From the NCBI GenBank assembly GCA_002691835.1, contig NZJA01000085.1, forward strand, positions 1 through 14,358: 14,358 bases of DNA, given 5' to 3'. This DNA is from Planctomycetota bacterium (GTDB lineage: Bacteria > Planctomycetota > UBA8108 > UBA1146). Numbering within the stretch: the stretch's first letter is position 1; each line of letters opens with the position of its first letter. Position numbers and translations under genes: made by a program. Positions 7,281-13,720 of this stretch are shown here, piece by piece. The notes beneath the pieces were generated by a model, which was given only the letters and a program-made list of their open reading frames with translations, was not told the origin of the DNA and did no database searches.

Positions 7281-7308
7281 GTTCCAGAAACTTCGGGAAC
7301 AGTTTCTG
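7281..7308 (-). repeat. Inverted repeat with an alternative overlapping hairpin
   Basis: CAGAAACT (7285-7292) and AGTTTCTG (7301-7308) form a perfect 8-bp stem with an 8-base loop. GTTCC (7281-7285) and GGAAC (7296-7300) form an alternative hairpin that cannot coexist with it. It lies between the tRNA terminator and the lipoprotein promoter, with no T-run on either side. Function is unknown. Confidence 0.4.
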
Positions 7309-7440
7309 AATGACGCTGAAGACCGATTGGACAAACGGAAAAAATCGAACAAGAGCCATTCGCCGGGTACGTGTTTCCTACGTGTTGATTTTGCCGTTCA
7401 TTGTGCCGAAGGGGTTTTGGACTCGTCTTGCCCAACCACG

Positions 7441-7475
7441 AAAAATCCCACCAGTGTCGTCAACACCAGTGGGAT
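7441..7475 (-). terminator. Intrinsic terminator of the tRNA-Val transcript
   Basis: On the minus strand ATCCCACTGGTGT pairs with ACACTGGTGGGAT through 13 positions, two of them G-U wobbles, around a five-base loop TGACG, followed by a run of five Ts. On the plus strand the two wobble positions become A-C mismatches, so the hairpin is well formed only in the minus-strand RNA. It begins 14 bases after the tRNA 3' end. Confidence 0.85.
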
Positions 7476-7488
7476 CAATGTTTGGAAA

Positions 7489-7565
7489 TGGTGGGCGATA
7501 GAGGACTCGAACCTCCGACCTCTTCGATGTCAACGAAACGCTCTAGCCAGCTGAGCTAATCGCCC
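7489..7565 (-). tRNA. tRNA-Val (anticodon GAC), CCA encoded
   Basis: The 77-base cloverleaf is complete on the minus strand. The acceptor stem is GGGCGAT/ATCGCCC. The D-arm is GCTC/GAGC around AGCTGGCTA. The anticodon stem is TTTCG/CGAAG with loop TTGACAT, giving anticodon GAC for valine codons GTC and GTT. The variable loop is AGGTC, and the T-arm GGAGG/CCTCT encloses TTCGAGT. Discriminator A is followed by an encoded CCA. Two wobble pairs sit at stem ends (one in the anticodon stem, one in the T-stem). A dedicated terminator follows at 7441-7475. No neighbouring tRNA is visible, so it is a single-gene transcription unit. Confidence 0.97.
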
Positions 7566-7615
7566 ACGTTTTGCTTCCGGCGGTTTCTGCTGTTCCCACC
7601 TTTGGCAAGTTTCAC

Positions 7616-7663
7616 AGTGTAGCGATCTCCGGAGATCGTGCAAGACGACTCGCCGGAGATCGC
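7616..7663 (-). promoter_or_regulatory. Candidate tRNA-Val promoter with a 16-bp palindrome in its spacer
   Basis: CGATCTCCGGAGATCG (7623-7638) is a perfect palindrome. A third copy of the half-site follows at 7653-7662, so GCGATCTCCGG (7622-7632) and CCGGAGATCGC (7653-7663) also form a perfect 11-bp inverted repeat. On the minus strand the palindrome fills the 16-base spacer between TTGCAC (7643-7638) and TACACT (7621-7616), weak matches to -35 and -10, about 50 bases upstream of the mature tRNA. The repeats are certain; the promoter reading is tentative. It could instead be a 3' structure of the gene ending at 7696. Confidence 0.4.
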
Positions 7664-7695
7664 ATGAGTTCATGTGATTTGCTCAGGAAAGGGGA

Positions 7696-8829
7696 TCAGA
7701 TTCCTGCAAAGAAGCGGGCGATTTGATCCAGGACATGGTTTCCATTCTGCTGAACCTGGTGGCCAAATCGCAAAAGAGTCTGATGAGCTGGGGATCCGGG
7801 GCCTGCAAGCCAAGCAGACATAGCGACGAAGGATGGCAGAGCAAACAGCATCGTGTAAACGCCGATGGTGGCTCGGGTGAGAACTGGAGCACTCGTTGGG
7901 GTATCGAATCGAACCTCAACGAGATCCTCTCCCTGAGCCAGTGCACTCAGGGCTGCCGTCAGATCATCCGCAGGTGTTGTGACGGTTGCAGGAACGTCTG
8001 TTCCATTCTCGTCATCGATTTCGAAGTCTGTTGTGGTGATAATATCACCTTCTAAAGCCACCATTTCGGCGGCTTCAAGAGCCGCAGGGGAAACTGGGCC
8101 GGGTGCAGGAGTCTCGCCAGCGGAGCTGAACTCAGAGGCATCTCCGACTTCGTATGAGAGATCCATTTGGGATTCAAAAGAATCGTGACCTTCTTCGATT
8201 CCAGTCACCGGATCGATGCCGATTCCATCGGCGAGGCGATGGACCTCCTGGCGCAGTTTTTCGAGATCCTGGGATGAACAGGATGGTTGTGGCGCGCCGA
8301 ATTCGTCTCCCGGAAGAATGACTTCACCATCGATATCGATGATCATCCATGTCTCACAGCGGGGACAATTGACTTTGCTACGCTCTTCAACGGCCTCTAC
8401 TGCGAGCCGACCGGTACAAGCCAAGCAGTCGAACTGCCAAGATTCAACTTCGCCAGAATCGTGGGTCTCTTCTTCGGAGGGATCTGCTGTGGGTCCAAAG
8501 TCCTCGATATCCCAGTCGCTGATCTCCTGTTGTGGATCGAGCCCAAAGACATCGTCTTCTACCAACTTCAGAGTCGAATCTTCTGTCGGAAGGGGCTGTT
8601 GCCTTTTTTGAGCGATGGTTTCGCCTGAGAAGAGCTCAAGTTCGTCCATCGACTTTTCGGAGGATTGAAATCCTCCGCTCTCCATAGGCATCGGATCATC
8701 TAAAAGAGAAAGTTCCTGACAGGCAGGGGCTTCTTCTGTGGCTCCTGAGCAGCGGGCGCAATGGATGGCCCCATCTTCAGGGCCGTGGTTTTTATCGGTG
8801 ATGGCACCGCAATCGTCACAGTAAATCAT
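7696..8829 (-). CDS. Double zinc-ribbon protein with C-terminal membrane helix (377 aa)
   Basis: ATG at 8827-8829 is preferred over the ATG two codons upstream, because GGGAG is six bases from it but touches the earlier one. A first zinc ribbon has Cys4, 7, 24 and 27 (CDDCGAI ... CARC). A second has Cys135, 138, 155 and 158 (CLAC ... CPRC) followed by ETWMIIDIDGEV. The stretch between them, and residues about 160-320, are acidic, low-complexity and probably disordered. A single membrane helix lies at about 322-341 (IGVYTMLFALPSFVAMSAWL), with a 36-residue amphipathic tail. Soluble zinc ribbons with one C-terminal helix suggest a tail-anchored cytoplasmic protein, perhaps a sensor or assembly factor; this is inference. 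No named family is recognised. It starts 13 bases after the stop of the five-helix membrane gene and is probably co-transcribed with it. Confidence 0.85.
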   Translation of the reverse strand: MIYCDDCGAITDKNHGPEDGAIHCARCSGATEEAPACQELSLLDDPMPMESGGFQSSEKSMDELELFSGETIAQKRQQPLPTEDSTLKLVEDDVFGLDPQQEISDWDIEDFGPTADPSEEETHDSGEVESWQFDCLACTGRLAVEAVEERSKVNCPRCETWMIIDIDGEVILPGDEFGAPQPSCSSQDLEKLRQEVHRLADGIGIDPVTGIEEGHDSFESQMDLSYEVGDASEFSSAGETPAPGPVSPAALEAAEMVALEGDIITTTDFEIDDENGTDVPATVTTPADDLTAALSALAQGEDLVEVRFDTPTSAPVLTRATIGVYTMLFALPSFVAMSAWLAGPGSPAHQTLLRFGHQVQQNGNHVLDQIARFFAGI

Positions 8830-8842
8830 TGTCATCTCCCAA

Positions 8843-9331
8843 TCAGACCCAGAGGCCGGAGCTGTAGACCAGCGCCAGGGCGCAGAGTCCGACGTTGACG
8901 GTCAAAGGAAATTTGCTCAGCGAACGAGTTCGCTGATCGAGAGTTAAAACGAGTGCCGCGAAAATGCCCACTCCTGCTTGGATCACAGCGACCGAAAGGG
9001 TTAGTCCCGGAAGGACAGGACCACTGGTTGAAGTGAAATGAATAGCGAGAGCTAAACAGGCGGCGACAACGATGGCACAGCCGAGGGAGACGGTTTGTAG
9101 AAAATCTCCCCGATGAAACTGTGGATCACCCGTGGGAATCACTCCAATACTCAGGAATAAAAGACTCAACAACGCGACGATGGATTTAATCGGTGATCCA
9201 ATGACGAGCATCGCGGAGAGGGATTCCGGCATTTCCGGAAAGAAATTCAGGAGATGTCCGGGCACATTCAGCGAGACGAATGCAAATCCGACAATCCCTG
9301 TCAGGGTCAGGACCGATTTCCAGGAAGTCAT
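8843..9331 (-). CDS. Five-helix membrane protein (162 aa), unknown function
   Basis: The open frame reaches 9778, but its first 149 codons read as composition-biased, non-protein-like sequence rich in Pro, Arg and Ser that overlaps the ligase gene on the other strand. ATG at 9329-9331 is chosen because GGAAAGG lies six bases upstream and hydrophobic sequence begins at once (MTSWKSVLTLTGIVGFAF). About five helices follow: 7-23, 48-65, 84-104, 110-130 and 142-160, with short loops. Between helices 1 and 2 is a GHLLNFFPEMPESLSAML segment. No family is recognised. It is first in a two-gene unit with the zinc-ribbon protein. A GC hairpin abuts its ribosome-binding site. Confidence 0.8.
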   Translation of the reverse strand: MTSWKSVLTLTGIVGFAFVSLNVPGHLLNFFPEMPESLSAMLVIGSPIKSIVALLSLLFLSIGVIPTGDPQFHRGDFLQTVSLGCAIVVAACLALAIHFTSTSGPVLPGLTLSVAVIQAGVGIFAALVLTLDQRTRSLSKFPLTVNVGLCALALVYSSGLWV

Positions 9332-9343
9332 GCATGACCTTTC

Positions 9344-9359
9344 CGGGGCGCGAGCCCCG
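9344..9359 (-). promoter_or_regulatory. GC hairpin abutting the Shine-Dalgarno of the five-helix membrane gene
   Basis: CGGGGC (9344-9349) and GCCCCG (9354-9359) form a 6-bp GC stem; in the minus-strand RNA the loop is TCGC. The stem's 3' base overlaps GGAAAGG, the ribosome-binding site of the gene starting at 9331. Such a position can limit ribosome access. Confidence 0.45.
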
Positions 9360-9382
9360 TGGACACTGATTGAAAAGACCCG

Positions 9383-9401
9383 GGAGAATGGCTGATTCTC
9401 C
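9383..9401. repeat. Perfect 7-bp inverted repeat
   Basis: GGAGAAT (9383-9389) and ATTCTCC (9395-9401) flank GGCTG. It lies in the divergent gap, about 50 bases upstream of the minus-strand membrane gene. It could be an operator half-site pair or an RNA hairpin; nothing decides between them. Confidence 0.35.
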
Positions 9402-9571
9402 AGAGATTGCCCACGAAGAAGATTACGATGGGGTTGGGGAAAGCGTCGAATAGGCGAGCAGGCTGGAAATACCGTTCCCAATAGGGGGGTGGGCCTGCTG
9501 GGGGAATCCTCCGTCAGAGTCCGCATCACACAAATCTGCCATAAGATGTTATTCTCATTGGACGTGTGAAA

Positions 9572-9614
9572 AAGCATTGGGAATGCTTCCAGTAAACTCC
9601 ATGAAGATGGAGTT
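9572..9614 (+). promoter_or_regulatory. Tandem hairpins just upstream of the ligase ribosome-binding site
   Basis: AAGCATT/AATGCTT (9572-9588) forms a perfect 7-bp stem with loop GGG. AACTCCAT/ATGGAGTT (9595-9614) forms a perfect 8-bp stem with loop GAAG. They are six bases apart, and the second ends 11 bases before the GGAGG of the ligase gene. No T-run follows, so they look like leader structures rather than terminators. Confidence 0.45.
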
Positions 9615-9625
9615 CGGGATCGAGT

Positions 9626-9630
9626 GGAGG
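9626..9630 (+). promoter_or_regulatory. Shine-Dalgarno deciding a GTG start
   Basis: GGAGG is seven bases before GTG 9638 and thirteen before the in-frame ATG 9644. Spacing favours GTG as the start of the ligase-like gene. Confidence 0.65.
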
Positions 9631-9637
9631 AATTGGC

Positions 9638-11155
9638 GTGGGGATGCACGGAAGATTTGTACCGAATGGTGCTCTCGGGAAGGTTTGGGATCAACCGGAT
9701 CCCCGTGAGCTTGAACGCCTCCAGATGGAGAAATTGCGTCGGCTCCTTCGTGAAAAAATATTGCCATTCCATCCCCATTATCGGGAAAAGTTGGCCGATC
9801 TCGATGTCGATAGCCTGCAGAGCTACTCCGATATGGATTTAATTCCATTCTCATCGAAATCAGACGTCGCTCCCACCGCTGAGCATCCCGATCAACCAAA
9901 GAGCTTTGTTCTGCAGCCAGATGCCGAGACGGTGAGGAAAGTTCTCTCTCCTGTTCAAAAAGCGGGAATGATGTGGACTGCTCTTCGGCATGGCAAAGAA
10001 GAAGTCCGTCGTCGACTGGGGACGGAATATCGTCCCGTACAGGCTTTCTTTACGACGGGTCGTACAGCACTGCCGACTTCATTTTTCCTGAGCCGTTACG
10101 ATCTCGACATCCTTCAGGAGGCGGGTCGTCGGATGGGTGAAGTCATCGGTGTCGATAACTCAAATGATCGACTGGTCAGCGTTTTTCCTTACGCGCCGCA
10201 TCTGGCTTTCTGGCAAGTCCATGGAGTTGGACTCTCGAATGAACTCTTTACGCTTCACACCGGTGGAGGCAGAGCGATGGGAACAGACGGTATCCTGAGA
10301 GCTCTGGAAAAGATGCGCCCGAGTCATTTAACTGGAATCCCCGGATACGTCTATCACCTGATTCGTCAGGGAGTGGAAGAAGGGCGAGATCTCTCTTCGA
10401 TTCGGGTGTTGTTCCTCGGTGGAGATCGGGTCACTCGCGGTTATCGAGAAAAGTTGTCAGAGCTCTTGCGCAGTAACGGATCCGAGAATCCCAAAGTGGT
10501 CAGCGTTCTCGGCTTCACCGAATCTAAAAAATGTTGGATAGAATGTCAGGGCGGAGTGGAAACAGGATTCCATACTTACCCTGATTTAGATCTTTTTGAA
10601 ATCGTCGACCCAGAGACGGGCAAACGTCTTCCGGACGGCGAAACCGGTGAGTTGGTCTATACCCCGCTCGATGGTCGAGGCTCGTTGATTCTTCGCTATC
10701 GTACTGGCGACTTGATCAATGGGGGGATGACTCATGAACCATGTCCGGCTTGTGGGCGCAGGGTTCCACGCTTTGCTTCGGATCTGAGTCGCGCTTCAAA
10801 CAAGACCGACATGTCACTCACGAAGATTAAAGGAACTCTGGTCAACTTAAATGTGATCACCGATCTTCTCACCGATTCTCGTCTCGTCGATGAGTGGCAG
10901 ATCGTCCTCAGTAAAAAGAATAATGATCCTCTCGATGTCGATGAACTGCATGTTTCCGTGAGTCTGAGAGAGGGAGTCGAGGCTTCAGAGGTCCAGGAAG
11001 TTCTGAGCGCTCAGATTCAGGAAGCTTCTGAGGTTCGACCCAGCAGCATCGTTCTTGTCGACCGACCCGAGATGCTTCAGCGTCTCGGAATGGAAACCCA
11101 ATTGAAGGAAGCCCGAGTCGTCGATCTTCGGGATTCTGCTGGCGAGGAAGATTAA
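9638..11155 (+). CDS. PaaK/F390-synthetase-like adenylate-forming enzyme
   Basis: The protein has 505 residues from a GTG start supported by GGAGG. It has the layout of phenylacetate-CoA ligase-type enzymes, which adenylate a carboxylate with ATP and usually transfer it to CoA. Helical N-terminal segments carry HPHYREKL, typical of the PaaK family. TTGRTALPTS (139-148) stands where the Ser/Thr/Gly-rich ATP loop belongs. GFTES (292-296) matches the G-x-TE motif, and ETGELVYTPL leads to YRTGDL (354-359), the nucleotide-ribose motif. CPACGRRVPRF (369 on) is the Cys pair and Gly-Arg of the hinge, and the C-terminal lid begins with KIKGTLVNLNVI. The ATP loop is altered, since canonical members have a TSGTTG-Pro type sequence, so activity or substrate may differ. 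The patatin gene follows after 3 nt. Substrate unknown; family placement confident. Confidence 0.88.
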   Translation: MGMHGRFVPNGALGKVWDQPDPRELERLQMEKLRRLLREKILPFHPHYREKLADLDVDSLQSYSDMDLIPFSSKSDVAPTAEHPDQPKSFVLQPDAETVRKVLSPVQKAGMMWTALRHGKEEVRRRLGTEYRPVQAFFTTGRTALPTSFFLSRYDLDILQEAGRRMGEVIGVDNSNDRLVSVFPYAPHLAFWQVHGVGLSNELFTLHTGGGRAMGTDGILRALEKMRPSHLTGIPGYVYHLIRQGVEEGRDLSSIRVLFLGGDRVTRGYREKLSELLRSNGSENPKVVSVLGFTESKKCWIECQGGVETGFHTYPDLDLFEIVDPETGKRLPDGETGELVYTPLDGRGSLILRYRTGDLINGGMTHEPCPACGRRVPRFASDLSRASNKTDMSLTKIKGTLVNLNVITDLLTDSRLVDEWQIVLSKKNNDPLDVDELHVSVSLREGVEASEVQEVLSAQIQEASEVRPSSIVLVDRPEMLQRLGMETQLKEARVVDLRDSAGEED

Positions 11156-11158
11156 GCG

Positions 11159-12031
11159 ATGAAGGCGGTCTCCGTAGCTTTGGGTGGCGGGGGAAGTCGA
11201 GGGCTGGCCCATTTGGGGGCGCTTCAGGTTCTTGAAGAAGAAGGAATCGAAATCAGCAGTGTTTCCGGGATTTCGGCCGGAGCCATTACCGGTGCTCGCT
11301 GGTGCATCGATCCAAATGCCACTTTTCTTTCCCTTAGTGCGATCGAGTTACTTTCCTCTCCAGAGTTTCGTCGTCTTCGCATCGGTGGAATGATGCTTGC
11401 GGGCGCGAACGAAGAGCGCACGGGTCTCCTGCAAACTCTTCGCAGCCTCGTTCGTCGGGGATTACATCTCGCACATTTGGCTCGCCGAAACTCCGTCGTC
11501 GAAGAGGGAATTCTGGAAGAACTGGTCTCTCTTTTGGTCGGAGAAGGTGACTTCTCAGACTGCCGCATTCCGTTTCAGGTGGTGGCTCTCGATCTTAAAG
11601 AAGCTCGATTGGTGACTTTTAGAGATGGCCCTCTTCTACCTGCGATCACCGCTTCCTGTGCATTACCGGGGATTTTTCCACCCGTGGAAATCGAGACGAT
11701 GCAATTGATCGATGCAGGGGCCGTATCCAGTGTTCCGGTGGCTGCTGCCCGGACCGCTGATCCGAATGCCGTGGTTCTTGCCATCGATCCTTCTCGGAGA
11801 TTATTGGCCAGCGAGTCTCTGGATAGTGGTGTTGAAGTGATTCAAAGAGTGGCGGGAATCTCCAGAAATTGGCTCACTGAACAGGAGCTGACGGATGCAG
11901 ACCTCGTCGTCCGTCCAAAAGTCGGGCAGAGGTCCTGGTCTGATCTCAATGATCTGGCGAGTCTGGTTGAGGCCGGTCGGGTCGCAATGCAGGCTTCGAT
12001 GCCGCAATTATTGGAGTTGGTCGAAGCATAA
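11159..12031 (+). CDS. Patatin-like phospholipase/esterase (RssA-like)
   Basis: The protein has 290 residues and no signal peptide, so it is cytoplasmic. The patatin signatures are complete. GGGGSRG (9-15) is the oxyanion loop. GISAG (37-41) has the nucleophile Ser39. DAG (185-187) has the catalytic Asp of the Ser-Asp dyad, with Ala in place of the more usual Gly after Asp. SCALPGIFPPV, upstream of the Asp, is the conserved segment typical of bacterial RssA/YchK-type members. These enzymes hydrolyse acyl esters of lipids. The start is 3 nt after the ligase stop, with GGAAG inside the upstream gene as the ribosome-binding site, indicating co-translation. Coupling to an acid-activating ligase suggests release then reactivation of an acyl group; inference only. 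A 103-base gap follows before lipA, with no clear terminator. Confidence 0.93.
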   Translation: MKAVSVALGGGGSRGLAHLGALQVLEEEGIEISSVSGISAGAITGARWCIDPNATFLSLSAIELLSSPEFRRLRIGGMMLAGANEERTGLLQTLRSLVRRGLHLAHLARRNSVVEEGILEELVSLLVGEGDFSDCRIPFQVVALDLKEARLVTFRDGPLLPAITASCALPGIFPPVEIETMQLIDAGAVSSVPVAAARTADPNAVVLAIDPSRRLLASESLDSGVEVIQRVAGISRNWLTEQELTDADLVVRPKVGQRSWSDLNDLASLVEAGRVAMQASMPQLLELVEA

Positions 12032-12134
12032 AGCTGACCCACAGCAGGCAGGGATCTCGCTTCCGTGATGCTTGCCCACTCACAGTTCCCCGGCTAGGGT
12101 GCTCTGGATGGGCTGGGTCCCATCGGAGGTATAG

Positions 12135-13076
12135 ATGTCCACTCCCAAAAATACTTCAGACGCGCAGGGGGAACCTTCTCCAACCGGAACCGATGAGAAA
12201 CGTTGGCAAAGACAACGCTTACCGGAATGGTTGAGGATGCCACTGTCGAAAGGAGCTCGCAGTCGGGAGACCGCAGCTTCTCTGGAAAACCGATCTCTCA
12301 ATACCATCTGTGAGGAAGCTCGTTGTCCGAATCGGAATCATTGCTGGTCCCGTGGCACGGCGACGTTTCTGGTGATGGGGGAAAAATGCACTCGCTCGTG
12401 TCCGTTTTGTTCGGTAGCGGGGGGAGTTCCCGGAGCTCTCGATCCCGAAGAACCACGCAAAGTGGCGGAGGCCTCGAAAGAATTGGGGCTTCAGCATGTG
12501 GTCGTGACTTCGGTCAACAGAGATGATCTTGCTGATCAGGGAAGCCATCATTTCGTGGAGTGTATCCATGAGCTTCGTGAACAGATTCCCGGAGTCAAAG
12601 TCGAAGTTTTGACTCCCGATTTCCGTGGTGACACGGATGCCATAGATCGAATCATCGAAGCTCGCCCGGACGTCTTCAATCACAACATTGAGACGGTCCC
12701 GTCCCTTTACCGAAAGGTCCGACCCGGGGCCCGATATACCCGCAGTCTGGAATTGCTGGAGCGGGTTGCTGCCCACGCAGAAATCGATGGACGTTCCAAA
12801 ATGTGGCCCAAATCCGGTTTGATGCTGGGGCTTGGTGAGTCAGAGGCTGAAGTGGAGTCACTGCTGGAAGATCTGCACCGAGTGGGGGTCAAGATCATCA
12901 CGATCGGGCAGTACTTGCAACCGGAACCTGGAAGCCTTCCCGTCGAGGAATATATTCACCCGGATCGATTTGAAGAGTGGCGGATTTTTGGTGAGTCTCT
13001 CGGATTTCCGATGGTCTTCTCCGGCCCCTTTGTCAGATCGTCCTACATGGCAGATGCGCAGGTACCGCTCTCGTGA
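12135..13076 (+). CDS. lipA: Lipoyl synthase LipA
   Basis: The enzyme inserts two sulfurs into protein-bound octanoyl groups to make lipoyl cofactor for 2-oxoacid dehydrogenases and the glycine cleavage system. All iron-sulfur ligands are present. Cys59, 64 and 70 (C-x4-C-x5-C) bind the auxiliary cluster. Cys85, 89 and 92 (CTRSCPFC) form the radical-SAM cluster. The C-terminal RSSY (301-304) carries the Ser ligand of the auxiliary cluster. Other family segments include KPEWLR-like PEWLRMP, TVPSLYRKVRPGA, TKSGLM-like PKSGLMLGLGE and ITIGQYLQP. The length of 313 matches the family, with a 24-residue polar extension before the conserved region. ATG 12135 follows GGAGG by five bases. Its stop overlaps the tmk start by one base (TGATG), so it is translationally coupled. 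No lipB is in view. Confidence 0.98.
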   Translation: MSTPKNTSDAQGEPSPTGTDEKRWQRQRLPEWLRMPLSKGARSRETAASLENRSLNTICEEARCPNRNHCWSRGTATFLVMGEKCTRSCPFCSVAGGVPGALDPEEPRKVAEASKELGLQHVVVTSVNRDDLADQGSHHFVECIHELREQIPGVKVEVLTPDFRGDTDAIDRIIEARPDVFNHNIETVPSLYRKVRPGARYTRSLELLERVAAHAEIDGRSKMWPKSGLMLGLGESEAEVESLLEDLHRVGVKIITIGQYLQPEPGSLPVEEYIHPDRFEEWRIFGESLGFPMVFSGPFVRSSYMADAQVPLS

Positions 13077-13720
13077 TGGATCGATTTATCGCATTCGAAG
13101 GACCGGATGGTTGTGGCAAGTCGACCCAAATGGATCGACTGGGTCAGTGGCTTGAGGCCCGTGGAGATCGGGTGGTCCAGGTCCGCGAACCGGGGTCGAC
13201 GGAGTTGGGAGAACGGGTTCGTCGTCTTCTGATGGACGCTTCGATTCCGATGACGGTCGAGGGAGAGGCTCTGCTCTTTTTCGCTTCGCGTTGCCAGCTC
13301 CTCTCGGAAGTCATCGAACCGGCTCTCAAAAGAGGGGACTGGGTACTGGCGGACCGATTCTATCTGTCGACCATCGTCTATCAGGGGATGGCGGGAGATC
13401 TCGGAGAAGAGAGAGCGATCGAGTTGTGTCAGGGGATTCTGGGACGACGTCGACCGTTACTTCATATGATTCTCGACCTTCCCACCGAAGTTCTGTTGCA
13501 GCGGCTCAAGTTAAGGGCTGGCGAAGGCGATCGATTTGAATCCCGAGAAGGGATGATTGAGAGAACTTCAGAGGCCTTTCGAAGCGTCCGCGGTCTTCCG
13601 GGGGATCGTGTAGAAAGAATCGATGCCATGGGCAACGAGGAGGAAGTCGCGGGCCGAATCATCGCCATCATCGAATCTCTGCCGATGTCTGATCCCGCTG
13701 AAATTTCCGATGAGCTCTGA
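13076..13720 (+). CDS. tmk: Thymidylate kinase
   Basis: The enzyme phosphorylates dTMP to dTDP with ATP in DNA-precursor synthesis. It has 214 residues, as usual for the family. The P-loop is GPDGCGKST (9-17). REPGST carries the conserved Glu-Pro-Gly of the dTMP site, DRFYLSTIVYQG (from 93) is the DR-Y/F motif and thymidine-binding segment, and DLPTEVLLQR is the DxP motif. The lid reads RAGEGDRFE. The P-loop lacks an Arg in the variable positions, so the catalytic Arg is expected in the lid, as in the E. coli-type enzymes. ATG 13076 is chosen over the adjacent GTG 13073 because the TGATG overlap with lipA is a common coupling arrangement and no strong ribosome-binding site is present. It overlaps holB by 11 nt. 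Confidence 0.97.
   Translation: MDRFIAFEGPDGCGKSTQMDRLGQWLEARGDRVVQVREPGSTELGERVRRLLMDASIPMTVEGEALLFFASRCQLLSEVIEPALKRGDWVLADRFYLSTIVYQGMAGDLGEERAIELCQGILGRRRPLLHMILDLPTEVLLQRLKLRAGEGDRFESREGMIERTSEAFRSVRGLPGDRVERIDAMGNEEEVAGRIIAIIESLPMSDPAEISDEL

Larger units (their letters stand above)
9332..9637. other. 306-base divergent intergenic region
   Basis: I see no convincing gene here on either strand. The region holds the leaders of the minus-strand membrane gene and the plus-strand ligase and contains four perfect inverted repeats, listed separately. I could not identify a promoter with two good hexamers in either direction. Confidence 0.6.

Noticed and set aside
7327..7554. 75-residue plus-strand frame ending in a tRNA-derived peptide
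   Set aside because: Its second half is the antisense of tRNA-Val and its first half crosses the terminator; such frames are common annotation artefacts.
9332..9778. N-terminal 149-codon extension of the five-helix membrane gene
   Set aside because: The extension reads as low-information, Pro/Arg/Ser-rich sequence, overlaps the ligase coding region on the other strand, and is bypassed by a well-placed ribosome-binding site at the internal ATG.
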